From contig PMHU01000035.1 of NCBI GenBank assembly GCA_003156795.1, positions 4,731 to 26,663 on the forward strand: 21,933 nucleotides of DNA, written 5' to 3'. The position numbers were made by a program, and so were the translations under genes. Shown piece after piece: positions 7,343 through 14,319 of the stretch. The notes below the pieces were generated by a model, which saw only the letters and a list, made by a program, of their open reading frames with translations, made no database searches and was not told the origin of the DNA. How positions within the stretch are numbered: the first letter of the stretch is position 1; every line of letters begins with the position of its first letter. The DNA comes from Acidimicrobiaceae bacterium (GTDB taxonomy: Bacteria > Actinomycetota > Acidimicrobiia > Acidimicrobiales > Palsa-688).

Positions 7343-8599
7343 ATGCGTATGGTGACGAACGGGGAAGAGTTCGGTTTGGGCGACGCTGCCGGGGTCAGAT
7401 CCGGCATCGAGCCCTACAGGATCGCGGTGCCCGACTCGGACCTCGACGATCTGCGCCTCCGTGTACAGCGAACCCGGTGGCCCGACGCCATCCCCGGTTC
7501 CCAGTGGACCTACGGCAGCGCGATAGACGTCATCCGGCCGCTTGCTGAGTATTGGGCCGACGGCTATGAATGGCGTCGCCATGAGGCCGAGCTCAACGAG
7601 GTCCCCCAGTTCGTCACGCACATAGATGGGCAGCGGATCCACTTTCAACACGTCCGTTCAGCCGAGCCTGGGGCCGTCCCCCTCCTTTTGATCCACGGAT
7701 GGCCCGGTTCGATCGCCGAGTTCCGCCACATCGTCGATCCGCTCGTTGATCCGACGGCCCACGGCGGCGATAGAGCCGACGCGTTCCATGTCGTGGTGCC
7801 TTCCCTGCCGGGTAACGGCTTCTCCGGGCCGACCTCAGAGCCCGGTTGGGACGCGTTGCGGGTAGCCGAGTGCTTCGACACGCTCATGGGCTCGCTCGGT
7901 TACAATCGCTACTGCGCCCAGGGCGGCGACTGGGGATCGATGATCGCGCGCCACCTCGGCATCCTGCATCCCGAGCGCTTGGTGGGAATCCACCTCAATT
8001 TTTTGCCAGAGTTCGGGCCGGGCCGCGACGACGACATGGATGATGTATCCGAGCTCGAGGCCGCGATACTCGCCCGTCGTGACGACATGCTCGCCAACGG
8101 AACCGGCTATGTCGCGATCCAGTCGACCCGACCACAGACGTTGGCTTTTGGCCTGACGGACTCGCCCGTTGGGCTGCTGTCGTGGATTGCCGAGAAGTTC
8201 TGGACGTGGACCGACCACGATGGAGAACTCTTCGATGCAGTCTCACGCGATGACCTGCTGACCGACGTGTCGATCTACTGGTTCACGGGTACGGCAGGAA
8301 GCTCGGCGCGCCTGTACTACGAATCGGCCCGCACGGGATCCATCTACGTGCCACCCTTCCGTGATACGCCGATCGGTGTCGCCTCTTTCCCGAAGGAGGC
8401 CCTCGGCACCCGTCGGCGATGGGTGGAGGCGGGCTACGACCTTCGACACTGGACCGATCTCGATCGCGGTGGCCACTTCGCCGCAATGGAGGAACCGGAC
8501 CTGCTCGTCAACGACGTGCGCGAGTTCTTCCGACCGCTTCGGTCGACTCGGCTGGTGGCCGCCACCGACGGTGACGAGGTCGTGCGGGAAGCAACGTAG
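7343..8599 (+). CDS. Epoxide hydrolase (alpha/beta hydrolase with EHN domain)
   Basis: A 418-residue epoxide hydrolase that would open an epoxide to a diol through an Asp-ester intermediate. The N-terminal EHN domain begins at about residue 22 (IEPYRIAVPDSDLDDLRLR) with TRWPD and the LNEVPQFV segment. The oxyanion loop is HGWPGS (118-123), the nucleophile Asp196 sits in AQGGDWGS, and the base His378 in RGGHFAAMEEP. A YYES segment probably supplies a lid Tyr. The chosen ATG at 7343 gives a 20-residue leader before the domain. Other in-frame starts (7349, 7352) are close and no strong ribosome site decides between them. It is divergent from the DUF35 operon and followed by a TetR gene. A broken second copy of an epoxide hydrolase lies at 9480-9800 on the other strand. 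Confidence 0.93.
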   Translation: MRMVTNGEEFGLGDAAGVRSGIEPYRIAVPDSDLDDLRLRVQRTRWPDAIPGSQWTYGSAIDVIRPLAEYWADGYEWRRHEAELNEVPQFVTHIDGQRIHFQHVRSAEPGAVPLLLIHGWPGSIAEFRHIVDPLVDPTAHGGDRADAFHVVVPSLPGNGFSGPTSEPGWDALRVAECFDTLMGSLGYNRYCAQGGDWGSMIARHLGILHPERLVGIHLNFLPEFGPGRDDDMDDVSELEAAILARRDDMLANGTGYVAIQSTRPQTLAFGLTDSPVGLLSWIAEKFWTWTDHDGELFDAVSRDDLLTDVSIYWFTGTAGSSARLYYESARTGSIYVPPFRDTPIGVASFPKEALGTRRRWVEAGYDLRHWTDLDRGGHFAAMEEPDLLVNDVREFFRPLRSTRLVAATDGDEVVREAT

Positions 8600-8855
8600 T
8601 GATGATGTGCCGAGGTACCGCCAGCAATCGGTGGGCGGGTCAAAGCGCCGCCAGCGGTCGACGTTGCGATGTGCGAGGTAGCGGCTTTTGTGGGCCGAAC
8701 GTGCTCGTGGGCTGTCGGTGGACACTGCAGCCAATCAGCTGGTGGCGGGCCTTGACCTGATCCTTCGGTTTCACGTTGAGCGCCCACTCGGCGCCAGGAG
8801 GCCACGGCAGGGCTCTAGCCTCAAGACAACTAAGAGTAAGGAAGCGAGCCCCAGC
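8600..8855. other. Spacer between epoxide hydrolase and TetR genes, nothing recognised
   Basis: No gene fragment, palindrome or strong promoter was recognised in these 256 bases. Long open frames on both strands are probably the usual by-product of high GC. The TetR promoter is expected here. Confidence 0.35.
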
Positions 8856-9446
8856 ATGGGTGGACGTCGTGGATGGGCCGGGTCGCCACCGGCGGATGAT
8901 CACGAGGCTCGAGAAAGGATCGTAGAGGCGGCTATGCGCTGCGTCGACCGGGTCGGGCCGCAGCGGTTCACGCTCGCCGACGTCGCAGCCGAGCTCGGCG
9001 TCATCCGCCAGACCGTCTACCGCTACTACGCGAGCACCGATGAGCTTTTCATCGCGGTGGGTGAGCACGAGCTTGCCGGCTTCGCCAATGACATCACCGC
9101 CCGCGTGAGTCGCATCACGGAACCGTCGGCCTGGGTCGTCGAGGCGCTGGCTTGGACCTACGAGCAGCTCCATGTGCGCCCCTACCTCACACTTCTGCTG
9201 GCCGCGGGGCGGTCCGAGCGGTTCAGCCGAGGAGTGACCTCGAAGGAAGCGATCGACGTCGGACATGACATCCTTAAGCGCTCCCGCGTGGACTGGGCGG
9301 CCGCCGGCTACGACAGCCGTGACATCGACGAGCTCATCGAACTGATGCTTCGCATCTTGCAGTCACTGGTCATCGACCCACCGAACCCGCCGCGTACCGG
9401 ACGTGAGCTTCGGCGTTGCCTCCGGGGATGGATCGGCCCTCATTGA
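8856..9446 (+). CDS. TetR-family transcriptional regulator
   Basis: A 196-residue TetR-type repressor. The N-terminal DNA-binding domain is clear: ARERIVEAAMRCVDRVG, then the helix-turn-helix FTLADVAAELGVIRQTVYRYY (about 37-57) and the STDELF that closes the domain. The C-terminal half is a variable ligand-binding domain with no recognisable ligand signature. The start at 8856 gives the usual short leader before the domain; AAGGA lies about 12 bases upstream, a weak site. A longer in-frame start at 8688 would add 56 unfamiliar residues and is rejected. It follows the epoxide hydrolase on the same strand and may control it or the divergent DUF35 operon; no operator was identified. Confidence 0.92.
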   Translation: MGGRRGWAGSPPADDHEARERIVEAAMRCVDRVGPQRFTLADVAAELGVIRQTVYRYYASTDELFIAVGEHELAGFANDITARVSRITEPSAWVVEALAWTYEQLHVRPYLTLLLAAGRSERFSRGVTSKEAIDVGHDILKRSRVDWAAAGYDSRDIDELIELMLRILQSLVIDPPNPPRTGRELRRCLRGWIGPH

Positions 9447-9479
9447 GCCCACAGAACCGGTCACCCGGTGAGGCGCTGC

Positions 9480-9800
9480 CAGGAGCCCCGCAAGTCGGCT
9501 GTCGATCCCAGCCGGGCACCGCGGTCGGACCAGGGAACCTGCGGCCGTCCGCGAGGGCACCCGACGTAGAACGAGCCGTCCGCGTTTCGGGCGGACCTAC
9601 GAGGGCCGACGATGTGGCGGAACTCGGCGATCGAGCACGGCCCACCGTCGATCGAACGTGAGGGGGAGGGCCGCCAACTCGCTTGACCGCGCCTGTTGGA
9701 AGTGAACGCCCCTGCACATCGAGGGGCATAGACGAACCGCGGGATCTCGTTGAGGCTGGCCTGGCCTCGGCTCTCTTGTCCCGACGCCGGGATTGCCATA
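9480..9800 (-). pseudogene. Frameshifted relic of a second epoxide hydrolase
   Basis: Read on the minus strand across shifting frames, this segment repeats landmarks of the intact enzyme at 7343-8599 in the same order. SLNEIPRFV matches ELNEVPQFV. SIAEFRHIV is identical to the residues after HGWPG in the intact copy. ADGSFYV matches ADAFHVV, and FPGPTAVPGWD matches FSGPTSEPGWD. At least two frame changes are needed and the oxyanion loop is destroyed. Nucleotide similarity around the SIAEFRHIV codons is also high. Only a part equivalent to roughly residues 75-170 remains, with no nucleophile Asp or C-terminal half. It fills most of the 438-base gap 9447-9884. It is a decayed paralogue, or the end of a gene lost by rearrangement. 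Confidence 0.82.
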
Positions 9801-9884
9801 TCATACGGATCTAGGTAACGTGTATGTACCGGATGGCCTGTGCCTACCGGCTTGTGGCGTCGCACGGAGGGAACGTCCCCAGAG

Positions 9885-10781
9885 ATGACAGATCTGAAGG
9901 TCCGCAAACTGCCTTGGGAGTTCGATGAGTCGGTCCCGTTTCAATGGAACCGGGAGAACCCGCGGTTCGGGATCATGATGAATGCGGTCAGCTTCCTCGC
10001 TCCCGCCTTCGAGCGGTTCATCGTGTCATCGACGCGAGCGGCCATGGCGCAGATCACGGATCCTGCCACACTCGAGGAGGCCGACGCCTTCTTGCGCCAA
10101 GAGGCGATCCACGGTCGTGCGCATCGCAACCACACCGCCGCGTTGGTCAAACAGTACCCCGGCCTCAAGCAGGTCCTGGTCGACCTCGATGCAAGCTACG
10201 ACCGGGTGCTGAAGACCGAGCCGCTGGAATACCACCTCGCCTATATCGCTGACATCGAAGCGACGTTTACGCCGCTCTTCTCGGTGATGCTCAACCATCA
10301 GGACAAGTTGTTCGACATCGGCGATCACCGCGTCGGGCCTCTCTTCCTCTGGCACTTCGTCGAGGAGATCGAGCACCGATCGTCGGCGAAGATCGTCTAC
10401 GACGCCGTCGTGCCGTCCCCGTGGTACCGCCTGCGAGTGATCCCGAAGGTTGTCGCCCACGTCATGGGGTGCTTCAGCATGTTCTGTCGTGCCGTCGACA
10501 CGCACGTGCCGGCCGCCGACCGGGGCATCGACGCTTGCGACATGATCGTCCGACCCAAGAGGCTCACCTCGCTGTTCGAGCGCTCGGAGCTTCCGGGCCA
10601 GTTCGAAGGCGTACCGCGCACCGAGGTCATCACCATGCTCTACCGCTTGGCGCGCGCGCAGGCGCCGAATCACTCGCCCGCCACGGAGAAGGTTCCGGCC
10701 TTCGCAAGCGAGTGGTTCGAGGCCTACGAGCAGGGGAAAGACGTCGTGAACTGGTACCGACCCGCTCGCGTCGCGGGATGA
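9885..10781 (+). CDS. Ferritin-like 'metal-dependent hydrolase' family protein (PF10118-type)
   Basis: A 298-residue mostly helical protein with two metal-binding helix motifs. The first is FLRQEAIHGRAHRNH (69-83) with E73, H76 and H80, preceded by E43 in an earlier helix. The second is WHFVEEIEHRSSAKIVYDAV. The repeated ExxH pattern is that of the family annotated as predicted metal-dependent hydrolase (COG3687/PF10118), whose fold resembles ferritin-like diiron proteins; an oxidase or desaturase-like role is as plausible as hydrolysis. The ATG at 9885 is preferred because the family-like sequence starts at MTDLKVRKLPWEF and GGAGGG lies 13 bases upstream; a GTG at 9840 is also in frame. It sits between an epoxide hydrolase relic and an aldehyde dehydrogenase relic. 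Substrate unknown. Confidence 0.85.
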   Translation: MTDLKVRKLPWEFDESVPFQWNRENPRFGIMMNAVSFLAPAFERFIVSSTRAAMAQITDPATLEEADAFLRQEAIHGRAHRNHTAALVKQYPGLKQVLVDLDASYDRVLKTEPLEYHLAYIADIEATFTPLFSVMLNHQDKLFDIGDHRVGPLFLWHFVEEIEHRSSAKIVYDAVVPSPWYRLRVIPKVVAHVMGCFSMFCRAVDTHVPAADRGIDACDMIVRPKRLTSLFERSELPGQFEGVPRTEVITMLYRLARAQAPNHSPATEKVPAFASEWFEAYEQGKDVVNWYRPARVAG

Positions 10782-10820
10782 GACGCACCAGGACAGGCCA
10801 CATCGCTTCGACGCACCCGT

Positions 10821-10949
10821 CTAGAGCACGTTGCCGATCAGGTCTCGGGCATCGCCCGCGAAGAGACCTTCGGACCTGTGCCCGTCGTGATCCCCTTTGA
10901 CGCCGAGGCCGACGCCGTCCGCACTGCCAAGAAATCCATCGCCCTATGA
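10821..10949 (+). pseudogene. Relic of an aldehyde dehydrogenase
   Basis: One frame reads LEHVADQVSGIAREETFGPV (from 10821), then PVVIPFDAEADAVRTAK, and ends at TGA (10947-10949). This is the conserved aldehyde dehydrogenase segment around (I/A)xEEIFGPVxxVxPF, whose Glu and Phe contact the nicotinamide cofactor. The catalytic Cys and Glu domains that should lie upstream are absent, and the segment stops within the strand after the motif. It occupies the 204-base gap between the ferritin-like gene and the phosphotransferase-fold gene. The intact reading frame and normal codon usage suggest recent loss of the rest. Confidence 0.82.
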
Positions 10950-10985
10950 CCCCCCGAACGACAAATAGAGCGCGGAGGCGGCACG

Positions 10986-12116
10986 ATGGGCGGGACTGAT
11001 GCGTCCCCGCCCGGGGTCACGAAGTCGAGCCGGGACCCCGAAACCATTCGTCAGGGCCTCGAGATGTGGCTGGCCTCACGCCTTCCCGACGGCGCCCGAC
11101 CGACAGTCACCGAGATCGAAGTCTCCTCGGCCAACGGGATGTCCAGTGACACGTTCCTCTTCCGGGCGGCCTGGGACGAAGGCGGCGAACAGCGTGACGA
11201 GCGTCTGGTGGCCCGCGTCAGGCCCGACCCCGCCGACGTGCCGGTCCACCCCGAGTACGACCTTCCCCGCCAGTTCGAGGTGATCCGCCTCGTCGGCGAG
11301 CTCACGAAGCTCCCGGTGCCCCAAGTCCTGTGGCTGGAACAGGACGGCGGCCCGTTCGGCGTGCCGTTCTTCGTCATGGCCCGCATCGACGGCGTCGTGC
11401 CGCCCGACGTCCTGCCGTACCCGTTCGGGGACAACTGGCTCTATGACGCCTCCGTCACCGACCAGCGTCGACTCCAGGACACCACCATCGCCGCACTCGC
11501 CGAACTCCACGCAATCGACGACCCTGCCGACCGGTTCGGCTTCGTCGGTCCCTTCACCGAGGGTGACAACGCGTTGCGCCGACACGTCGAGTACACGCGG
11601 AAGTGGTACGAGTTCGCCGCGGCCGACGTCGGTCGCTCCCCGCTCATCGAGCGCACGTTCTCCTGGCTCAAGGACAACTGGCCCTCCGATGAGGGCCCCA
11701 CGGTCCTGGTGTGGGGCGACTCGCGCATCGGCAATGTCATGTACCGCGAATTCGAACCTGTCGGCATCCTCGACTGGGAGATGGCCCGACTTGGCCCACG
11801 AGAGCTTGACGTCACCTGGTTGCTCTATTCGCACCGAATCTTCGACGATCTCGCCAATGACACCGGCCTGCCGGGGATGCCGGGCTTCCTAAGACGCGAT
11901 GACGTGGTCTCCACCTACGAGTCGATCTCGGGCCACACCCCGCGCGACATCGACTTCTATTGCGTCTACGCCGCCGTGCAATGGAGCACCGTCTTCCTGC
12001 GCACCGGCTTGCGGTCGATCCACTTCGGTCAGCAGATGATGCCCGACGACGCGGACGATCTGATCCTGAACCGCTGTGCCCTCGAGCGCATGCTCGCGGG
12101 CACCTATTGGAGTTAG
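10986..12116 (+). CDS. Phosphotransferase (aminoglycoside phosphotransferase/ACAD10-type kinase fold)
   Basis: A 376-residue APH-fold protein. The N-lobe has the ATP-binding strands (LVARVRP, FGVPFFVMARIDG). The catalytic loop reads WGDSRIGN (243-250; canonical HGDxxxxN) with the catalytic Asp245 and Asn250. The metal-binding loop reads GILDWEMARLGPRELD. Trp in place of the loop His is common in the actinobacterial group associated with acyl-CoA metabolism and related to the kinase domain of ACAD10/ACAD11, which phosphorylates hydroxyacyl-CoA. That role fits the surrounding ACAD genes but is inferred. GGAGG lies 7 bases before ATG 10986. The next gene starts 7 bases after its stop, so the two are co-transcribed. 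Antibiotic resistance is unlikely from context. Confidence 0.9.
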   Translation: MGGTDASPPGVTKSSRDPETIRQGLEMWLASRLPDGARPTVTEIEVSSANGMSSDTFLFRAAWDEGGEQRDERLVARVRPDPADVPVHPEYDLPRQFEVIRLVGELTKLPVPQVLWLEQDGGPFGVPFFVMARIDGVVPPDVLPYPFGDNWLYDASVTDQRRLQDTTIAALAELHAIDDPADRFGFVGPFTEGDNALRRHVEYTRKWYEFAAADVGRSPLIERTFSWLKDNWPSDEGPTVLVWGDSRIGNVMYREFEPVGILDWEMARLGPRELDVTWLLYSHRIFDDLANDTGLPGMPGFLRRDDVVSTYESISGHTPRDIDFYCVYAAVQWSTVFLRTGLRSIHFGQQMMPDDADDLILNRCALERMLAGTYWS

Positions 12117-12123
12117 GTGCGCC

Positions 12124-13230
12124 TTGCCCGTCGCTCTCGACGAATTCCCCATCCACCAGGCTCCTCTCTCGCTCGAACAGGTCGCCAGCAGCGATCGCAA
12201 CTTCTACGACCGCTGCTACTTCAACGCTCATGACCGGACCGGCGAGATCTTCTTCGTTACTGGCCTCGGCGTCTACCGCAACCTGGGCGTCACTGACGCC
12301 TTCGCCTTGGTGCGCAAAGGCACGCTCCAATGGACGGTGAAGCTGTCTGACGCCTTCTCCCACGACCGTACCTTCGACCAACGGATCGGCCCCTACCACA
12401 TCGAGGTTATCGAGCCGCTCCAACGCATCCGCATCATCTGCGACGCCGACGAACACGGCATCGGATTCGACCTCACGTGGGACGGCTCGTTCCCCGCAGT
12501 CGAAGAACAGCGCCACCTGCTCCACGCCATGGCCCGACCGGTCCTGGACACCTACCGCTTCGCACAAGTCGGCACGTGGAGCGGCACCTTGCGGGTCGAC
12601 GGCGAGACGCACGCCGTCGACCCGGCGACGTGGATCGGCACCCGGGACCGCTCCTGGGGCATCCGCCCAGTCGGCGAGCCCGAACCGCACGGGCGCGCCG
12701 CGGAGGAGCGCGACCCAGGCATCTGGTGGCTCTACGTGCCGCTGCGATTCGACGACCATGCGCTCATCGTGATGGCCCAGGAGCGGACCGACGGCTACCG
12801 CACCCTCAACGACGCCGTGCGCGTATGGAGCGGCGGCCACGTCGAACAGCTCGGCTGGCCCGAGGTCGACATCGTCTACAGATCCGGCACCCGCATCCCA
12901 GAACGCGCCAAGCTCCACCTGGTCGGACGTGACCGCAAGCCGATCGAGGTCGACATCGAGTCCCTCGGCGGCACCGCGCTGCACGTCGGCGCCGGGTACG
13001 GAACGGACCCGGAGTGGAACCACGGGCAGTGGATGGGTCGCGACTGGATCAAGGGATCGGTCTACGACCTCACCGATCCCGACGTGAAGGGCCGCATCCC
13101 CTTCGGCGTCATCGACCACGTGGCCCGGGCCACGTGCGACGGCGCCGTGGGCTGGGGTCTCTTCGAACACGCCACGATCGGGCGGCACCTCCCGTCCGGC
13201 TTCACCGACTTCGATGCCGTGGCGCCATAA
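12124..13230 (+). CDS. Uncharacterised CrtC/AttH-like (lipocalin-type) protein
   Basis: A 368-residue protein, all-beta in appearance and without signal peptide or membrane helix. The motif GTRDRSWGIRPVG (about residues 177-189) followed by WWLYVPLRFDDHALIVMAQE recalls the hydroxyneurosporene synthase (CrtC)/AttH group of double-lipocalin proteins, which bind or hydrate long hydrophobic molecules. I make this match from memory, so the name is tentative. The start is placed at TTG 12124, giving PVALDEFPIHQAPL, because it lies just after the upstream stop and has GGAG about 11 bases before it; an in-frame ATG at 12076 would overlap the upstream gene by 41 bases. Tight linkage to the phosphotransferase suggests a shared pathway. 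Possible role: binding or hydrating a hydrophobic substrate. Confidence 0.75.
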   Translation: MPVALDEFPIHQAPLSLEQVASSDRNFYDRCYFNAHDRTGEIFFVTGLGVYRNLGVTDAFALVRKGTLQWTVKLSDAFSHDRTFDQRIGPYHIEVIEPLQRIRIICDADEHGIGFDLTWDGSFPAVEEQRHLLHAMARPVLDTYRFAQVGTWSGTLRVDGETHAVDPATWIGTRDRSWGIRPVGEPEPHGRAAEERDPGIWWLYVPLRFDDHALIVMAQERTDGYRTLNDAVRVWSGGHVEQLGWPEVDIVYRSGTRIPERAKLHLVGRDRKPIEVDIESLGGTALHVGAGYGTDPEWNHGQWMGRDWIKGSVYDLTDPDVKGRIPFGVIDHVARATCDGAVGWGLFEHATIGRHLPSGFTDFDAVAP

Positions 13231-13239
13231 AGCTTGCCT

Positions 13240-13522
13240 GGATGACATAGGCGCAATCGGCGAAGGAGGCTGTTCCCAGGTAGAGGCGGTCCCGGTACTC
13301 GGCCATGCTGCGAACGCCGTCATAGGTGACGATGCCGGGCCCGAGCGACCGACGCCAAGATAGAGGCGGTTGGTCTTGTCGCCCCGGTGGCGCCGCCTCA
13401 TAGGTGCCCCGGCCGGCCACCACCGCACCAGTGGCACCCCAGGCCTCCTCCAACCAGACCTTGTCCTCGCCGGTCGGTCCCCCCCGGTGCGGCGAGTCGT
13501 ATCGCCACGGTCCGCCGAACAC
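13240..13522 (-). pseudogene. Relic of a RibD/DHFR-like protein, possibly fused to another gene end
   Basis: On the minus strand the first part reads MFGGPWRYDSPHRGGPTGED followed by WLEEAWGATGAVVAGRGTYE. This is the pattern of the dihydrofolate-reductase-like (RibD C-terminal, YyaP-type) family, where GAVVxGRxTYE is the nucleotide-binding helix region. After TYEAA the match ends. The rest (IVTYDGVRSMAEYRDRLYLG) resembles instead the end of a strictosidine-synthase/SMP-30-like beta-propeller, at lower confidence. No complete gene can be built. A 10-bp motif TAGAGGCGGT occurs at 13281-13290 and 13361-13370 and may mark a rearrangement. This fills most of the 332-base gap 13231-13562. Confidence 0.65.
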
Positions 13523-13562
13523 CCATCAGTAGACAGGCCCTGGGCGGACCAGGGTCTGAGAG

Positions 13563-14225
13563 CTATCCGGGCACAGCGGTCGTGATGGCCGTGCCGAGGC
13601 GGTCGTAGACCTCATTCATGGTGATCCGTCCGAGCGACCACTCGCGAAGCGACACGCTGAACACCGCGTTGACCAGGCTGACGGTGCGGCGGGCAAGGTC
13701 GGGGTCCGTGCCCGCCAGGGCCAGCATGTAGGCATCAGTGGTGGAACGGTCCATACGAGCCAGAAGCTCGCCGGCGAGTGGATCCGTGGACATCACCAGC
13801 ACATTGACCAGGCGTGCCATCTGAGGCCGGCGCTCGAAGGCCCGTAGCGCCCGGTGCACCGCCTCGCGTAACCGGTCGGCCGGAGGTGCGGCTTTAAGAG
13901 GCCGGCTGCGGACGTTGGTGGGGAGGTTGTCGGCCCAGCGGACGAGGACCTCGGCGAAGAGCCTCTCTTTCGAAGAGAAGTAGTTGTAAAGGGTGCCCAG
14001 CGACACTCCTGCCCTGTCAGCGACTTCCTTGACCTGAACAGTCTCGTACTCCTGAGTCTCGAGCAGAGCCAGAGCGGCCTCGATCAACCGGTCGCGTCGG
14101 GCTCGCTGACGCGGGGTCATCGTCGCCGGATGCGGCGGCGCCTGCTCGGATCGCGCCGGGGCCGGCCGTGTCAAAGGCTCGAGCACAGGTTTCCTCCCGG
14201 ACCGGGCGGCGACGGTCGGCTCCAT
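13563..14225 (-). CDS. TetR-family transcriptional regulator, divergent from amidohydrolase
   Basis: A 220-residue TetR regulator with a Pro/Ala-rich leader of about 40 residues before the DNA-binding domain. The helix-turn-helix reads VQVKEVADRAGVSLGTLYNYF (about 63-83) followed by SSKERLFAEVL. The C-terminal domain contains a long-helix ligand pocket with no recognised signature. The ATG at 14225 is chosen; a TTG one codon upstream is possible, with GAGG 9-12 bases away. The gene diverges from the amidohydrolase at 14320, and the 94-base gap between them holds a promoter with an overlapping perfect palindrome, a strong hint that this protein represses that promoter and perhaps itself. The inducer is unknown. 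Confidence 0.92.
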   Translation of the reverse strand: MEPTVAARSGRKPVLEPLTRPAPARSEQAPPHPATMTPRQRARRDRLIEAALALLETQEYETVQVKEVADRAGVSLGTLYNYFSSKERLFAEVLVRWADNLPTNVRSRPLKAAPPADRLREAVHRALRAFERRPQMARLVNVLVMSTDPLAGELLARMDRSTTDAYMLALAGTDPDLARRTVSLVNAVFSVSLREWSLGRITMNEVYDRLGTAITTAVPG

Positions 14226-14258
14226 CAACGCAGGCTACCTCAGGGGCACGGGTCGCAC

Positions 14259-14287
14259 TTGACAGAAATAGATTCGGAATCTAGATT
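14259..14287 (+). promoter_or_regulatory. Promoter of the amidohydrolase gene (TTGACA, 17, TAGATT)
   Basis: A perfect -35 box TTGACA (14259-14264), a 17-base spacer and a TANNNT-type -10 box TAGATT (14282-14287). Transcription would begin near 14294, about 26 bases before the GTG start at 14320, leaving room for the GGGAGGG ribosome site at 14309-14315. This also argues against the in-frame TTG at 14287 as the translation start. Confidence 0.75.
14269..14283. promoter_or_regulatory. Perfect palindrome in the promoter spacer, likely TetR operator
   Basis: TAGATTC, one central base, GAATCTA: a perfect 15-bp inverted repeat lying between the -35 and -10 boxes and overlapping the first two bases of the -10 box. 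Its position would block RNA polymerase when bound. The TetR gene at 13563-14225, 44 bases away and divergent, is the obvious candidate binder. The half-site TAGATT is repeated at 14282-14287. Confidence 0.7.
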
Positions 14288-14319
14288 TGAGCGGACGAAC
14301 TCGAACATGGGAGGGCATC

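Noticed and set aside
9802..9826. Inverted repeat CATAC...GTATG upstream of the ferritin-like gene
   Set aside because: Arms of only 5 bases, 15 bases apart; too short to separate from chance.
11812..13437. 541-codon minus-strand open frame
   Set aside because: Antisense to the phosphotransferase end and the CrtC-like gene, which have clear motifs and ribosome sites.
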